NCBI RefSeq assembly: GCF_029714405.1
Contig: NZ_CP121650.1
Location: 8,127,001 to 8,191,000 of the forward strand
Direction: 5' to 3'
From: Bradyrhizobium sp. CB82
GTDB taxonomy: Bacteria; Pseudomonadota; Alphaproteobacteria; Rhizobiales; Xanthobacteraceae
Length of the DNA stretch: 64,000 bases
Below the pieces are notes generated by a model. The model was not told the DNA's origin and searched no databases. It saw only the letters and a program-made list of their open reading frames with translations. Position 1 is the stretch's first letter. Every line of letters begins with the position of its first letter. Of this stretch, positions 27,289-36,207 are shown in pieces. The position numbers and the translations under genes are program-made.

Positions 27289-29415
27289 TTACTCATCGAC
27301 AAGTCGCCGGGATGCATAGGTATATTCCAGGGCCGCCTTTCGTGCATGTTCGATGAGATTGGCGGCGGCGCCATGTCCCCCGTCAATATTCTCATAGTAA
27401 AAATAGGGCTGACCTAGCTCGGCGAGCCTCGCGGCTGCCTTACGGCCATGCGCTGGATGCACACGGTCGTCCTTGGTGGAGGTGAGAATGAAGGGCGCGG
27501 GATAGGTCTTGCCCGACACCAACTTATGATAAGGCGAGTAGGCCTCGAGCCACTCGCGCTGTTCAGGGATGGCGGGGTCGCCATACTCACCGATCCAGGA
27601 GGCCCCCGCGCCCAGTTTGGTGAACCGAAGCATGTCGAACAGCGGCACCTCCACTACGGCGGCATTGAAGAGGTCGGGTCGTTGGGTGATTGCGGTCCCC
27701 ACCAGCAGGCCTCCTTGGCTGCCGCCAGATACGCCCAACCGGCGGGGAGAAGTGATCTTCCTCCGGATCAGGTCCTCTGCGACGGCGATAAAATCATCCC
27801 ATGTGCGCTGCTTCGTTGCCCCTTGGGCGGTCTGGTGCCATTGCGGACCGAACTCGCCACCGCCGCGCAGGTTCGCGACGACATATGCATTGCCCTGCTC
27901 GAGCCAGAGTCGTCCCATAAGGCTCGCATAAGAAGGCAAAAGCGGAACCTGAAATCCGCCATAGCCATAGAGAAGGGTTGGGGTAGATCCGTCAAACTTG
28001 GCGCTCTTGGGCCGTATCAGAAAGTAAGGAATGCGGGTGCCGTCGCGCGAAGTTGCCTCGAACTGCTCCACGACATGTTTCGATGCGTTAAACCTCGGAG
28101 GTGTCGCCTTCAGTGTCTCGAGACGTTCGGTCGCGGCGTCGAAGTACCAGAGCGACGTCGGCATCAGAAAGCTGGAAACGCTGAACATCATCTCATCCGA
28201 TTCATTCGATGCGGCAGTCAGACCGACACTCGCGTTCTCCGGGAGCGGGACCGGAGTGGCTCGCCAGGTGTCCTGATCATACTTGTAGACGAATGCCTTG
28301 CTCTGAACATCGTCGAGGATCGTCAGGATCAATAAGTTCCTGGTAACGCCGAATCCGCTGAGCGCCTGCCGAGGCCCGGGTTTGAAGACGAGCGTGGGGC
28401 TGGCACGCAGCGGATCCCGCTTCCATTCGGCCAAGTCGTACGAGATGAACGAGCCAGCCGCGAAGCCGGTGTCGCCGTAAGGCGGCGTCCAGTCTTCTTT
28501 TAGCATCACGAGCAGGCGGCCACTGACAATGCCGCCGATGCTCGCCTTTTTCGGCAGATTGAGCTTAATCGGCAGCCTGGGCCCAAAGAGCACATACTCA
28601 TGCTCGAACGCGCTGATGCTGCGCACGGCGCCGGTCGCGTGGATTGTTCCTTCACTGTCGCGCAGCACGAATGGTGCGGCTTGAACATCGGTCGGCTCGC
28701 CGCGAAAACCCTCGCGCGCTTCACCGAGTGACTGACCGCGCTTGAGCTCCTTCACGACGAAAGGGTAACCGGAGGGCGACATGGTCCCTTCGCCCCAATC
28801 TCGTGCAATCAGGATCGTCTCGACATCTACCCAGCTGACGTCCTGCTTTCCCTCCGGAAGATCGAAGCCATTCGTGACGAAGGCCTTGGCGTCGCGGTCG
28901 AATTCGCGCACGAATACGGCATCTTTGCCGCCCTCGGAAAGTTCGACTAGACACAGACGCTCTTCGGGCGGTAGGCAGCTTCCGCCTCGAAAGACCCAAT
29001 TTTTCTTCTCCGCGTCCGCCAGAGCATCAATGTCGAGCACGGTCTCCCATTGCGGGCTCTGGGTGCGATAGCTTTCAAGCGTGGTACGCCGCCAAACTCC
29101 GCGCACCTGTTTCTCGTCTTGCCAGAAATTGTTGAGACCGCCCCGGCCCAATGAAACGTACGGAATCCGGTCATTGGCCTGAAGGATGTTGAGCGCCTCC
29201 TCGTAGAAGCGCTGATAGCGGGGATCCGATTGAAGCGCACCAAGTGTCTTGTCGTTCTCGGCGCGAGCCCAAGCCAATGCGCCCGGCCCTTCGATCTCCT
29301 CTAGCCAAAGGAAAGGATCGTCCGCTTCCGTAGCAGCCGCCACCGTGTGGGGCAGTGCCGCGGAGAACAAACAGGTCATAGATAGCCACCCTGCGAGGAG
29401 GAGTGAATTTCTCAT
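27289..29415 (-). CDS. S9A prolyl oligopeptidase, exported
   Basis: From ATG 29415 the 708-residue protein begins with a signal peptide (MRNSLLLAGWLSMTCLFSAA) and has a propeller domain (DDPFLWLEEIEGPGALAWAR) followed by an alpha/beta hydrolase. The catalytic Ser is in GVSGGSQGGLL (Ser566), the Asp in STKDDRVHP and the His in IDGGHGAA. These enzymes cut short peptides after proline. The frame is open upstream to 29502 and the alternative start gives a longer leader. It is intact. No neighbour is close enough to form an operon. Confidence 0.88.
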   Translation of the reverse strand: MRNSLLLAGWLSMTCLFSAALPHTVAAATEADDPFLWLEEIEGPGALAWARAENDKTLGALQSDPRYQRFYEEALNILQANDRIPYVSLGRGGLNNFWQDEKQVRGVWRRTTLESYRTQSPQWETVLDIDALADAEKKNWVFRGGSCLPPEERLCLVELSEGGKDAVFVREFDRDAKAFVTNGFDLPEGKQDVSWVDVETILIARDWGEGTMSPSGYPFVVKELKRGQSLGEAREGFRGEPTDVQAAPFVLRDSEGTIHATGAVRSISAFEHEYVLFGPRLPIKLNLPKKASIGGIVSGRLLVMLKEDWTPPYGDTGFAAGSFISYDLAEWKRDPLRASPTLVFKPGPRQALSGFGVTRNLLILTILDDVQSKAFVYKYDQDTWRATPVPLPENASVGLTAASNESDEMMFSVSSFLMPTSLWYFDAATERLETLKATPPRFNASKHVVEQFEATSRDGTRIPYFLIRPKSAKFDGSTPTLLYGYGGFQVPLLPSYASLMGRLWLEQGNAYVVANLRGGGEFGPQWHQTAQGATKQRTWDDFIAVAEDLIRRKITSPRRLGVSGGSQGGLLVGTAITQRPDLFNAAVVEVPLFDMLRFTKLGAGASWIGEYGDPAIPEQREWLEAYSPYHKLVSGKTYPAPFILTSTKDDRVHPAHGRKAAARLAELGQPYFYYENIDGGHGAAANLIEHARKAALEYTYASRRLVDE

Positions 29416-29502
29416 GGGACTTGTCCTGAACATGGCCCAGCCGGGCATTGCGCGTGTTGGGAGTTGGGCGGACGCAGACGGGAGATGTGCATTCGACTTC
29501 AA

Positions 29503-30548
29503 AGAGCGGACATACGGGAATCGTCTGCCGGTACCTCAACGGTGCAAGCCGCGTGCCGCTTCAAACTGGACGTTCTCCCGCCGCTTGGCATCGCATGCCG
29601 GCGTCAAGTTGTGGACGATGGTTTCAAAGCTGACAATTACACTGCTTGAGTCCCACAGAGCCGAGGCCGAATGACGACGATTTCGCAACTCCCGCTCTAC
29701 TCTCGCGCACCTGAATGGATCTGCAGCGCGCACAACTGATCTGCCGGGCCGCATTACCTTTGGAGGGGTCCGCCCGCGCGGCATGGCGCCGCAGAAGTAG
29801 AGGAAGTCTCGCGCGCACAGCGAGGGAGCAGGCAGGGGATGCTTGTCCGGACTTCGGCATCGAACCTTACACGCAGTTAACTAACGTCTAGGCCGAGCGC
29901 TTCATTCAGAACGTGTTTGGATGCAGGGACCATTGCGACGCAAGGCCAGTCCCTCGATCAGCACCACAGCGCGTTGTTTGTGCGTCTCGATCCGCGACGT
30001 GGACGGTAGGCGGCTCGCTCCTGCGATCATTTCGCGCGGCCCTCTCGAATGAGTCTCCTTTCGGCGCATACTTACGTCTCAATATTCCCCCTCCTCGACG
30101 TAAAAGTACATTTGATGGGAGATCGGCAGCCGACTTGCGCTCGGTCTTCGCTTGATCCCATAGCACCTGGCGAGCGGTCTCAAGGAACTAGGCGCTGAGC
30201 GCATCGTCGCGTGGCAAACGACTTTTTTGATCTTGCGTCATCGTAACGTGTTCTGTGCAGAGTTGCGAGCATTCGGGTGAGCGATCTTGCTCGCCTGCAG
30301 CTCAGTACCGAGATCAACCACGCTGCAAGATCAAGTCTACACTTCTACATGTTCTCGCAACCCGACCTTGCAAGTTATCGCCGCCCGCCCCGTGTATGCG
30401 ACCTGCTGGTTTTGATAGGTTGTCTCCCGGAGCTTCACATGAGAGAGCTGTCGCCGTCGAGGCTACAAACCTGAGCTATGGCTTACCAACTACGTGCCAG
30501 ACGATATGCGCGCTGCAGCCCTCGCACCCCAAGTAAAAGGACCATCGC
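29503..30548. other. Long intergenic stretch upstream of the peptide/AsnB-like pair
   Basis: More than 1 kb without a convincing gene. A short frame at 30277-30474 (SDLARLQLSTEINHAARSS) lacks a recognisable family. The promoter of the pair at 30549 should lie at its right end. No tts box was found. Confidence 0.45.
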
Positions 30549-30746
30549 ATGACTAACGCGCAAGCGCACCTTCAGGAGGGATCCGGGCCCAATCCAACAG
30601 GCGCTCCACTTCCGGCAGTGGCACCTCCGACCATCAAGTGGCCGAAAGCTCCTTTCCCGAACGACAGCGCTTTTTGCGGCTGGCTGGCTGGGCCGGCCGG
30701 CCTACGTTGTTTGAGCCAGACCTCAGACAAGGAGCGGGCAAATTAA
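30549..30746 (+). CDS. Proline-rich small peptide, possible RiPP precursor
   Basis: The 65-residue peptide reads MTNAQAHLQEGSGPNPTGAP, then a run rich in Pro (LPAVAPPTIKWPKAPFPNDS), then AFCGWLAGPAGLRCLSQTS and a charged end. AAAAGGA lies just before the ATG. Its TAA is 6 bp before the ATG of the AsnB-like enzyme, in the same frame, so they form a tight operon. A small peptide in front of an amide-bond-forming enzyme suggests a precursor/modifying pair. No lasso-type core (Gly1 with Asp/Glu at position 7-9 after a Thr at -2) is visible, so any product is of unknown type. Confidence 0.55.
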   Translation: MTNAQAHLQEGSGPNPTGAPLPAVAPPTIKWPKAPFPNDSAFCGWLAGPAGLRCLSQTSDKERAN

Positions 30747-30752
30747 AAGGCA

Positions 30753-32339
30753 ATGCTCAAGGCCTACCTGAGGATACGCGATCTCGCACTGTTCAATCCC
30801 GTGGCTAATGGCTCTTCAGTATCAATTGGCGACAGCTATATCCGCCCCTTTAATCATCAGAGTCTTGAAAGCTCCCTCATCAAGACGTCTGAACAATGGT
30901 TCTTCGTCATCCGGGAGCGCCTGCGATCGGAAGACCATTTGGGCGTCACATTTGCTGTCGCAACCAACGTGTCTGACGATTACTTTCGTCGGTGCTATCA
31001 GGAGAATCTGAACTGGCCTCTCGACTTTATTATAATTGAGGCGGCGCGCAGCGGCGGCCGACTGCGTGTAAGAGCTGGCCTGTTGGGCAGCCTGCCGATC
31101 TACTTCTGCGTTGAGGAGCGCACTCGCTCGGTTGCGCTCTCCTGGGATTCTGTTGATCTAATGCGTGAGTCGCGTGCAATTGACGCAGAACTGATCGCGC
31201 ATCATCTGACGATGAAAACGTACTACTCTGCAAGACAAGCCTGCCTCGGCGTTAACCTCCTAACAGCGGGCGCGAGCCTATACGTTGATACGTCGGACAC
31301 ACTGTTTGAGTACGGCTCGAGACCGTCACCATCTTATGCATGCGCTGGATTGACGACAATCGAAGCGCTTCGTCAGTTTAATCAATTACTCAGCGAGGTT
31401 GTTGTTTCGCGGCCAATCAAACTTGGTGAAAGTGCCGCGGAATTGAGTGGAGGAATGGACTCTGCTTCCGTCGCGATGGCTGTCCGCGAGGGCGCCGGAT
31501 CGTTAACGTGTGGGGGAATTCTACTCGATGCGGAGAGTAGTCCCAAGCAATCTGATAGACGCAACAGTATTTTGGCCGCACTGAACTGCCGAGATCACGC
31601 AATCGAAATGAACGACCACATGCCCGCGATTGATCTGAATCTCGACTCAAAACACCATTTGCCACTTGTTTCGGAATATTATCTCGAGGCGTTCGAGGCG
31701 CTTTGGGGCAGATTTCGCAATGAGGGCTGCAAGATAATTTGGTCCGGTATAGGAGGAGATGAGCTTTTCTTCCGCTACTCGGGCGAGGAAGATGAAGCAG
31801 ATTCCCCGTCGTCACGTTGCTTCGAAGTTGCGGTTGGACTTGCGGAAGGCCTGCTAACGAGACGCGGCCTTGATGCTGCTCGTTCGACTTTCCTATTTAG
31901 CGCGCCGCTTGGCGTGACGGCAGCAACGACTCTTCTGGGTAAGCTTTGTCATGCTCGTCCTCTCGCAAAGCGAGGACTGTGGCCCATTACTCCGCTGGGT
32001 GATCCGCGATTGATCAACTTTTCAGCGACCCTTCCACTCGAATTTCGAGCAGACAAGCACATGCTTCGTCTTTACTTACGTAACCGTACCGACGCAGAGG
32101 TGTTTCCGCGAGACTATACTAAGGAGAGCTTCGAGCTCGTATTGCCGAGGGCGATTGCCGCGCGGGCGGACACACTTGCATTCCAGCTAAATACTTGTGC
32201 ATTAGCGGATTTGGGGTTGGTTTCGCGGGAATCGGTCATGACGCTTCTGAATGAAGTGGTAACGAAGGGCACATTTGTTGCGACGAGTGCCTTGGCTCGC
32301 TTTATATGGGCGGAGCGTTTTGCCCGGCAACTTGGTTGA
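30753..32339 (+). CDS. Asparagine-synthetase-like ATP-dependent enzyme lacking the glutaminase Cys
   Basis: The 528-residue protein has a degenerate N-terminal half (no Cys2, so no glutaminase activity expected) and a C-terminal ATP-pyrophosphatase domain. The PP-loop is ELSGGMDSASVA (Ser232) and a WSGIGGDELFF segment (near 336) is conserved. A Lys in RDYTKESFE may be the catalytic one. Enzymes of this type without the Cys include lasso-peptide cyclases and beta-lactam/carbapenam synthetases (the latter close to 510 residues). They adenylate a carboxylate and form an amide. Here the likely partner is the proline-rich peptide encoded 6 bp upstream. The actual product is unknown. Confidence 0.75.
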   Translation: MLKAYLRIRDLALFNPVANGSSVSIGDSYIRPFNHQSLESSLIKTSEQWFFVIRERLRSEDHLGVTFAVATNVSDDYFRRCYQENLNWPLDFIIIEAARSGGRLRVRAGLLGSLPIYFCVEERTRSVALSWDSVDLMRESRAIDAELIAHHLTMKTYYSARQACLGVNLLTAGASLYVDTSDTLFEYGSRPSPSYACAGLTTIEALRQFNQLLSEVVVSRPIKLGESAAELSGGMDSASVAMAVREGAGSLTCGGILLDAESSPKQSDRRNSILAALNCRDHAIEMNDHMPAIDLNLDSKHHLPLVSEYYLEAFEALWGRFRNEGCKIIWSGIGGDELFFRYSGEEDEADSPSSRCFEVAVGLAEGLLTRRGLDAARSTFLFSAPLGVTAATTLLGKLCHARPLAKRGLWPITPLGDPRLINFSATLPLEFRADKHMLRLYLRNRTDAEVFPRDYTKESFELVLPRAIAARADTLAFQLNTCALADLGLVSRESVMTLLNEVVTKGTFVATSALARFIWAERFARQLG

Positions 32340-32439
32340 GCTTGTCCGCCAGACGCGACGATGTTGAAAGCAGAGGCTGAAAGTTGATGATGCTTGGCTC
32401 ATTACGATCCTGGTCTGAGACCGGTAAACTCGACCATTT

Positions 32440-33030
32440 TCAGCCAGCGGCTTGGTCGAATCGCTTCGGCTGGGGAGGAGCCGACGGACCGTGAAGGCCT
32501 CAATATTTTCGGACGCGCCAGAATGCGTTCATCCTGAAGCAGGGCAGCGCTGGCGCAACGGTTTACCTTCCGCGGCACCGACGTCGTGGAAATGCTGGAA
32601 AGGGCCCCGCAAGGAAATGGGATTTCTAGCACGATCCGGCCTCGATCAAGGCAGCGAGTTGCGTGTGGGCCTACCAGCGCGGCGTCAAGGTCGACTTCTC
32701 GCGGCCCGGCAAGCCGACCGACAACGCGTTCATTGAGGCCTTCGGCCGCTTCCGGGCCGAACGCCTCAACGTCCACTGGTCCTGTCCTTTGCGGAGGCCA
32801 GGAAAAAGTGGAGACTTGGCGCAAATAGTATAACGAAGAACGGGCCCCCGGGGCGATCGGCAATCGGCGCCGATTTTGCTGCACACCCAGGTTCGCTGCA
32901 ACAAGCCCGCCAACCTGACGGAAGCGCAAACCTCAGTTATGGCTGGTCCAAACTTCGGTCTCGCTGCACTTCGGGGCGGACTCTAGCTCCTTCCGGAGGA
33001 AAAAACGCAGCGGCACGTCACCGAAGCAAT
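32440..33030 (+). mobile_element. IS3-family transposase (OrfB) remnant
   Basis: One plus frame reads WAYQRGVKVDFSRPGKPTDN, then AFIEAFGRFRAERLNVHWS, the DDE end of an IS3 OrfB. Later frames give RRTGPRGDRQSAPILLHTQV and the terminal segment TCCAAACTTCGGTCTCGCTG. Several frameshifts are present. The terminal 100 bases also occur at 14330-14445. Confidence 0.75.
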
Positions 33031-33150
33031 TAACTTTACGCCAGATCGGGCTCTCGAGCGTCCGATCGCCAACCAGTCCTGGTGGGTGCCTGCAGGTCTC
33101 TCTAGGGGTACAACTTGTCGGCACCCCAGGGCCGACATCAGGGTGCACTA

Positions 33151-33185
33151 GTCAGCTTTACTGGCTCAGGCGGTAAGGCTGGCCG
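33151..33185 (+). promoter_or_regulatory. Degenerate tts-like sequence before RNA copies 2 and 3
   Basis: GTCAGCTTTACTGGCTCAGG shares the first eight bases with tts boxes but diverges in the middle. It lies 43 bp before the AGCGGC of copy 2; the good box at 14088 lies 45 bp before the same point of copy 1. The matching spacing suggests common origin. Whether it still binds TtsI cannot be told. Confidence 0.35.
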
Positions 33186-33188
33186 CTC

Positions 33189-33259
33189 AAGTTAGCGGCG
33201 CGTGGTAGGGACAGCGCTTGTCGTACGCAACAAGCGCCGAGTCACGTCGCTACTAACTT
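33189..33259 (+). ncRNA. Structured RNA-like element, copy 2
   Basis: The outer stem is AAGTTAG with CTAACTT, the middle stem CGTG with CACG and the inner stem GCGCTTG with CAAGCGC, capped by a short loop. The internal loop GTAGGGACA/CGAGT is identical to copy 1, while the inner stem differs by a paired change (GCGCTCC/GGAGCGC in copy 1). It is followed 4 bp later by copy 3. Confidence 0.6.
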
Positions 33260-33263
33260 CACC

Positions 33264-33335
33264 GGCAGCGCGGGCGTGGTAGGGACAGCCTTCGCTTCAC
33301 TCACCGGGCGTGGGCCGAGTCACGTCCGCGCTGCC
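33264..33335 (+). ncRNA. Structured RNA-like element, copy 3 (tandem)
   Basis: The outer stem GGCAGCGCGG pairs perfectly with CCGCGCTGCC, a sequence different from the other copies. CGTG/CACG and the loop GTAGGGACA/CGAGT are unchanged, and the inner stem starts GCC/GGC. The gene at 33442 begins 107 bp downstream. Conservation of the loop with replaced stems supports a folded RNA. Confidence 0.6.
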
Positions 33336-33441
33336 TCCGATTGGCGAAACACCATTCGCCGACGAGCTATGATGGGCACGCCCATACCCCCGGGCAAGGC
33401 TATTTCGCCCGGACGGATCCCTATTTGGCACAGAGGTTGAT

Positions 33442-33957
33442 GTGACTGAACCGATGACGCCGCTGCAGACAATCAGCGACTGGTTCGAAAAGCAGCACGC
33501 AGAAATACAAGGCGAAATCTCTGCCGGCATGGCCTTGCTTTTGAACTTCAACGATACGGACTTTCTCGCACTCGACAACGAACAGCAAGGTGAGTTTCTC
33601 CAGCAGTGGCTGAGCGAGGTTGAATTGCCTACCCATGCGATCGTTGGTCGTGCTCTGACGTTCCGAGCTTGTTTTGAGTTTTTCGCGGAGTGCAGGTTTA
33701 CGGAGCTTTGGTGGAAGCAATCCGAAAAACTATTTCGTGAAGCTCTCGAAGAGACTACAGACAACCCTCATTCTGATGTTGCGCGTTTTTCGCCAACTGC
33801 GCAGAGGCTCCTTGACGATATGCCCGCTCGAAAAAGCAGGTGGATTGAAGGCAGGCAGTCTTGGAGAGAACTCGCCGACGGAAGCCTAACACCTAGCGCT
33901 CTCAGGAAATGGATCACCTCGCAAATGCGCGGCGCCGGCAATGACGGAACGGGGTAG
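33442..33957 (+). CDS. Hypothetical protein, paralogue A
   Basis: The 171-residue protein starts at GTG 33442 after CAGAGG; ATG 33454 is an alternative. It shares with the gene at 34399 a pattern including a PL-x-x-I start, FLQQWLSEVEL/FLHRWLNEPGL, GRALTF and PARKSRW/PARKESW. It is helical, soluble and has no signal peptide. I know no family with an assigned function. It follows the tandem structured elements and a degenerate tts-like site, so it could belong to the T3SS regulon and might be an effector; that is inference only. Confidence 0.6.
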   Translation: MTEPMTPLQTISDWFEKQHAEIQGEISAGMALLLNFNDTDFLALDNEQQGEFLQQWLSEVELPTHAIVGRALTFRACFEFFAECRFTELWWKQSEKLFREALEETTDNPHSDVARFSPTAQRLLDDMPARKSRWIEGRQSWRELADGSLTPSALRKWITSQMRGAGNDGTG

Positions 33958-34398
33958 CGGACTTGTTGAGCGACTTGGCACCGGACATGAACGGAAAAGC
34001 TACCGCGCCGCTAGCCGTTCAGCCACGTTCTTGTTGAAACATTTGCTAACCGTTCATTCTTCAGACAAAAAGCATAGCTATGTGGAGAAGGGTGCGCCGC
34101 GCTCTTGTGATTTGCCTCACAAGGGTTCGGCAGCGATTCAGCGGCACGTGCCGAATGAGCTGAGCAGTGTTAGCCATAGTTCTGAAATGGAATAGCTGCG
34201 CATTTTGCGTCCGCCGGATGAATGAGGATATGTTGGGTGCCCCACGCCCGTCTCGTAGGACGAATCACCGGATCAGATTCTTTCCGTCACTTGCAATTCT
34301 GGTGGTTACGAGCGCGGTGTTTCGTGGGCCGAATCGCTTTCAAGCCGTCCTGCACCACTCGCGCGCAATCACGACTGCACGGAAGGAGAGCTAAAGCT

Positions 34399-34947
34399 TT
34401 GTGTCCACTAGCAGCAATCACCCGTTGGTTGGAGTCACAGGATCTGGACATGCAGCTCGAGATCGCGGGCTTCGCGACCTTCTTGATGTTCGGCGATGAT
34501 GACGTTCTCTCACTTGGCGAATCGGGCCGGCTCGAATTCCTTCATCGATGGTTGAACGAACCGGGCTTGGCATCACCCGGAGGGCGTGCTTTGACCTTCC
34601 AAAGGTACTTCGAGTGGTTTGTTGAGGATAGAATGTCGGACGACGGATGGAAGCGAACCGAAGTCCTGATCCGTAAAATTTTGAACGACGCCAAGCGCGA
34701 CCGGAAGTTCGCGGCAGCACGCAAAGCGCAAAGGATGTTAGATCTTCTGCCAGCTCGAAAGGAGAGCTGGAACCATGTCTTGAAATCCTGGAACGATTTG
34801 GCTGCGACTTACCTAACCCACGAGGCTCTTACAAGCTGGACCGCCGCCGAGAAGCGTAGTCCTGAAGGTCGTTTCAAGTACCGTCGCTCCTGTGGTTGCG
34901 CGCGGGTCGCATCCCGCGAGTGGCCGCGACGTTCTCTGCGTATATGA
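34399..34947 (+). CDS. Hypothetical protein, paralogue B
   Basis: The probable start is TTG 34399, 8-10 bp after GGAAGGAGAG. It gives 182 residues beginning CPLAAITRWLESQDLDMQLE. The middle (EFLHRWLNEPGLASPGGRAL, FEWFVEDRMSDDGWKRTEVL, AQRMLDLLPARKESW) aligns with the protein at 33442, so the two arose by tandem duplication. The last 30 residues are Arg-rich and may not be native. Function unknown. Confidence 0.55.
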   Translation: MCPLAAITRWLESQDLDMQLEIAGFATFLMFGDDDVLSLGESGRLEFLHRWLNEPGLASPGGRALTFQRYFEWFVEDRMSDDGWKRTEVLIRKILNDAKRDRKFAAARKAQRMLDLLPARKESWNHVLKSWNDLAATYLTHEALTSWTAAEKRSPEGRFKYRRSCGCARVASREWPRRSLRI

Positions 34948-35110
34948 ACGACGGTGGATTCGGCAGGATTCGCGATTCCGCTTCTGGGCCTAGAGTAACG
35001 GGATGCGATCCGAGCTCCCTCAGCGGTGTGCCGCCGCATGTACGTTGTCTTTCGGAGCGCTTAACATACACGCTCGGGTGGGGCTTGTGAGAAGCGTCGG
35101 GAACAACACC

Positions 35111-35227
35111 ATGGACATTGGCTCCATAAGCACTTTGGAATTAGTGGCTCTGGGAATTGCCTCGGTCCTTCTGCTCGCCGTTCTCCTCGGCTGGCGGTGG
35201 GTTAGTCGGGGCTTCCGCGATTTGTAG
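35111..35227 (+). CDS. Very small single-pass membrane protein (38 aa)
   Basis: ATG 35111 opens MDIGSISTLELVALGIASVL, followed by LLAVLLGWRWVSRGFRDL. This is one hydrophobic segment with a positively charged C-terminal end, a typical small membrane protein. The frame is open upstream to 35003, but that part looks non-coding. No family was recognised. Confidence 0.4.
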   Translation: MDIGSISTLELVALGIASVLLLAVLLGWRWVSRGFRDL

Positions 35228-35469
35228 CTGAGATCACCTCTCCGCGTCAGCTTGAGAGATAGGCATTGACGTTTCTTGCGACGTTCGCTGGCGGCTAATC
35301 ACCGCCTCCTGGGCCGACTGCCTTCGGATTTCCTTTGGCAACCAGCAGCGAAGATTTCCAGACAAGCATCTAAAGGCTACATGGATCCCAATGATCCGCT
35401 CGGCTTCAGAATTTGGACAGCTGCCAAATTAGCTGGGATAAAAGTGTGCTCTACGGTGATGTTTTATAC

Positions 35470-35760
35470 GGAAACATAGCCTGAATTTTTGAGATAGTTG
35501 GCGCATCCCTCTTTGGAGAAGATATCGAGGAGTTCGCCGACCTTGCGCTACGTTGATTCAATCCCGCGTGTCTCGGCGGCTCGCATTAGGTGTTTGAGCA
35601 TGACGAAGACCTGATGCTGTAGGGCGGCACGAAAAGTCGCTGCGCTCCTGTTGCGCGGATAGCGCTGCCAGGCGCCGGCGAACTGGAAGTGGGCAGTGCT
35701 CCTGCGCTTTAGGACGTTTCCGGCGATTACACCAGCCAACCTTCAGGCGGAAGATCAACG
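35470..35760 (-). mobile_element. Transposase tail remnant (repeat of 39468-39556)
   Basis: The segment from GGAAACATAGCCTGAATT onward is nearly identical over about 90 bp to 39468-39556. On the minus strand the second copy reads VEATWRKVGELLDVFSKEEC and ANHLKNSGYVS, the C-terminal end of an IS630-type transposase. Here the frame is broken. The S10 gene and the IS4 element lie between the two copies. Confidence 0.6.
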
Positions 35761-36207
35761 CCTCGACACACCCCACGCAAGTGTCCTGACTTCGCGACGG
35801 TCGCGGAGGCATTCTTCGCAACCGTTGCACTTAAAACGTGGCTTCATCGGGTCGCAGCCCAGCCTACATGGGAACAAACGCTATCGATGCGATGCTAGCT
35901 GCACGCCTAGATGCGCCCAGAGAGCACCCGGCACGGCTGCTGTCCCTGCTACACGCAGTGAGCATCAAGGTTTCGGCTGCGCCGCTGGTGTTCGACTCTG
36001 CGATGCTGTTGATGAAGCTGCTCCAGCTTGGAAGACGTGGTGGACGCACTGCAATGCCGCATATCGGCGATAGTCGGGATGGCGGCAACGGTGAGGACTA
36101 CTGACTCTAGTAGGTCTGTTGGTCATCGGCATGAGCTAGTGAGTAGAGCCTTTTTGACAGACACGCCTCGCGCACCGAAAGGTGCGTGCTCGGATAGGAG
36201 AATCTCG
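35761..36207. other. Intergenic stretch upstream of the S10 gene
   Basis: Mostly debris next to the transposase tail. The S10 ribosome site GGATAGGAG lies at its right end (36192-36200). No further gene was recognised. Confidence 0.45.

Noticed and set aside
30549..30746. Lasso peptide precursor
   Set aside because: No Thr at the penultimate leader position followed by Gly1 with Asp/Glu at 7-9, and no lasso protease or transporter gene nearby.
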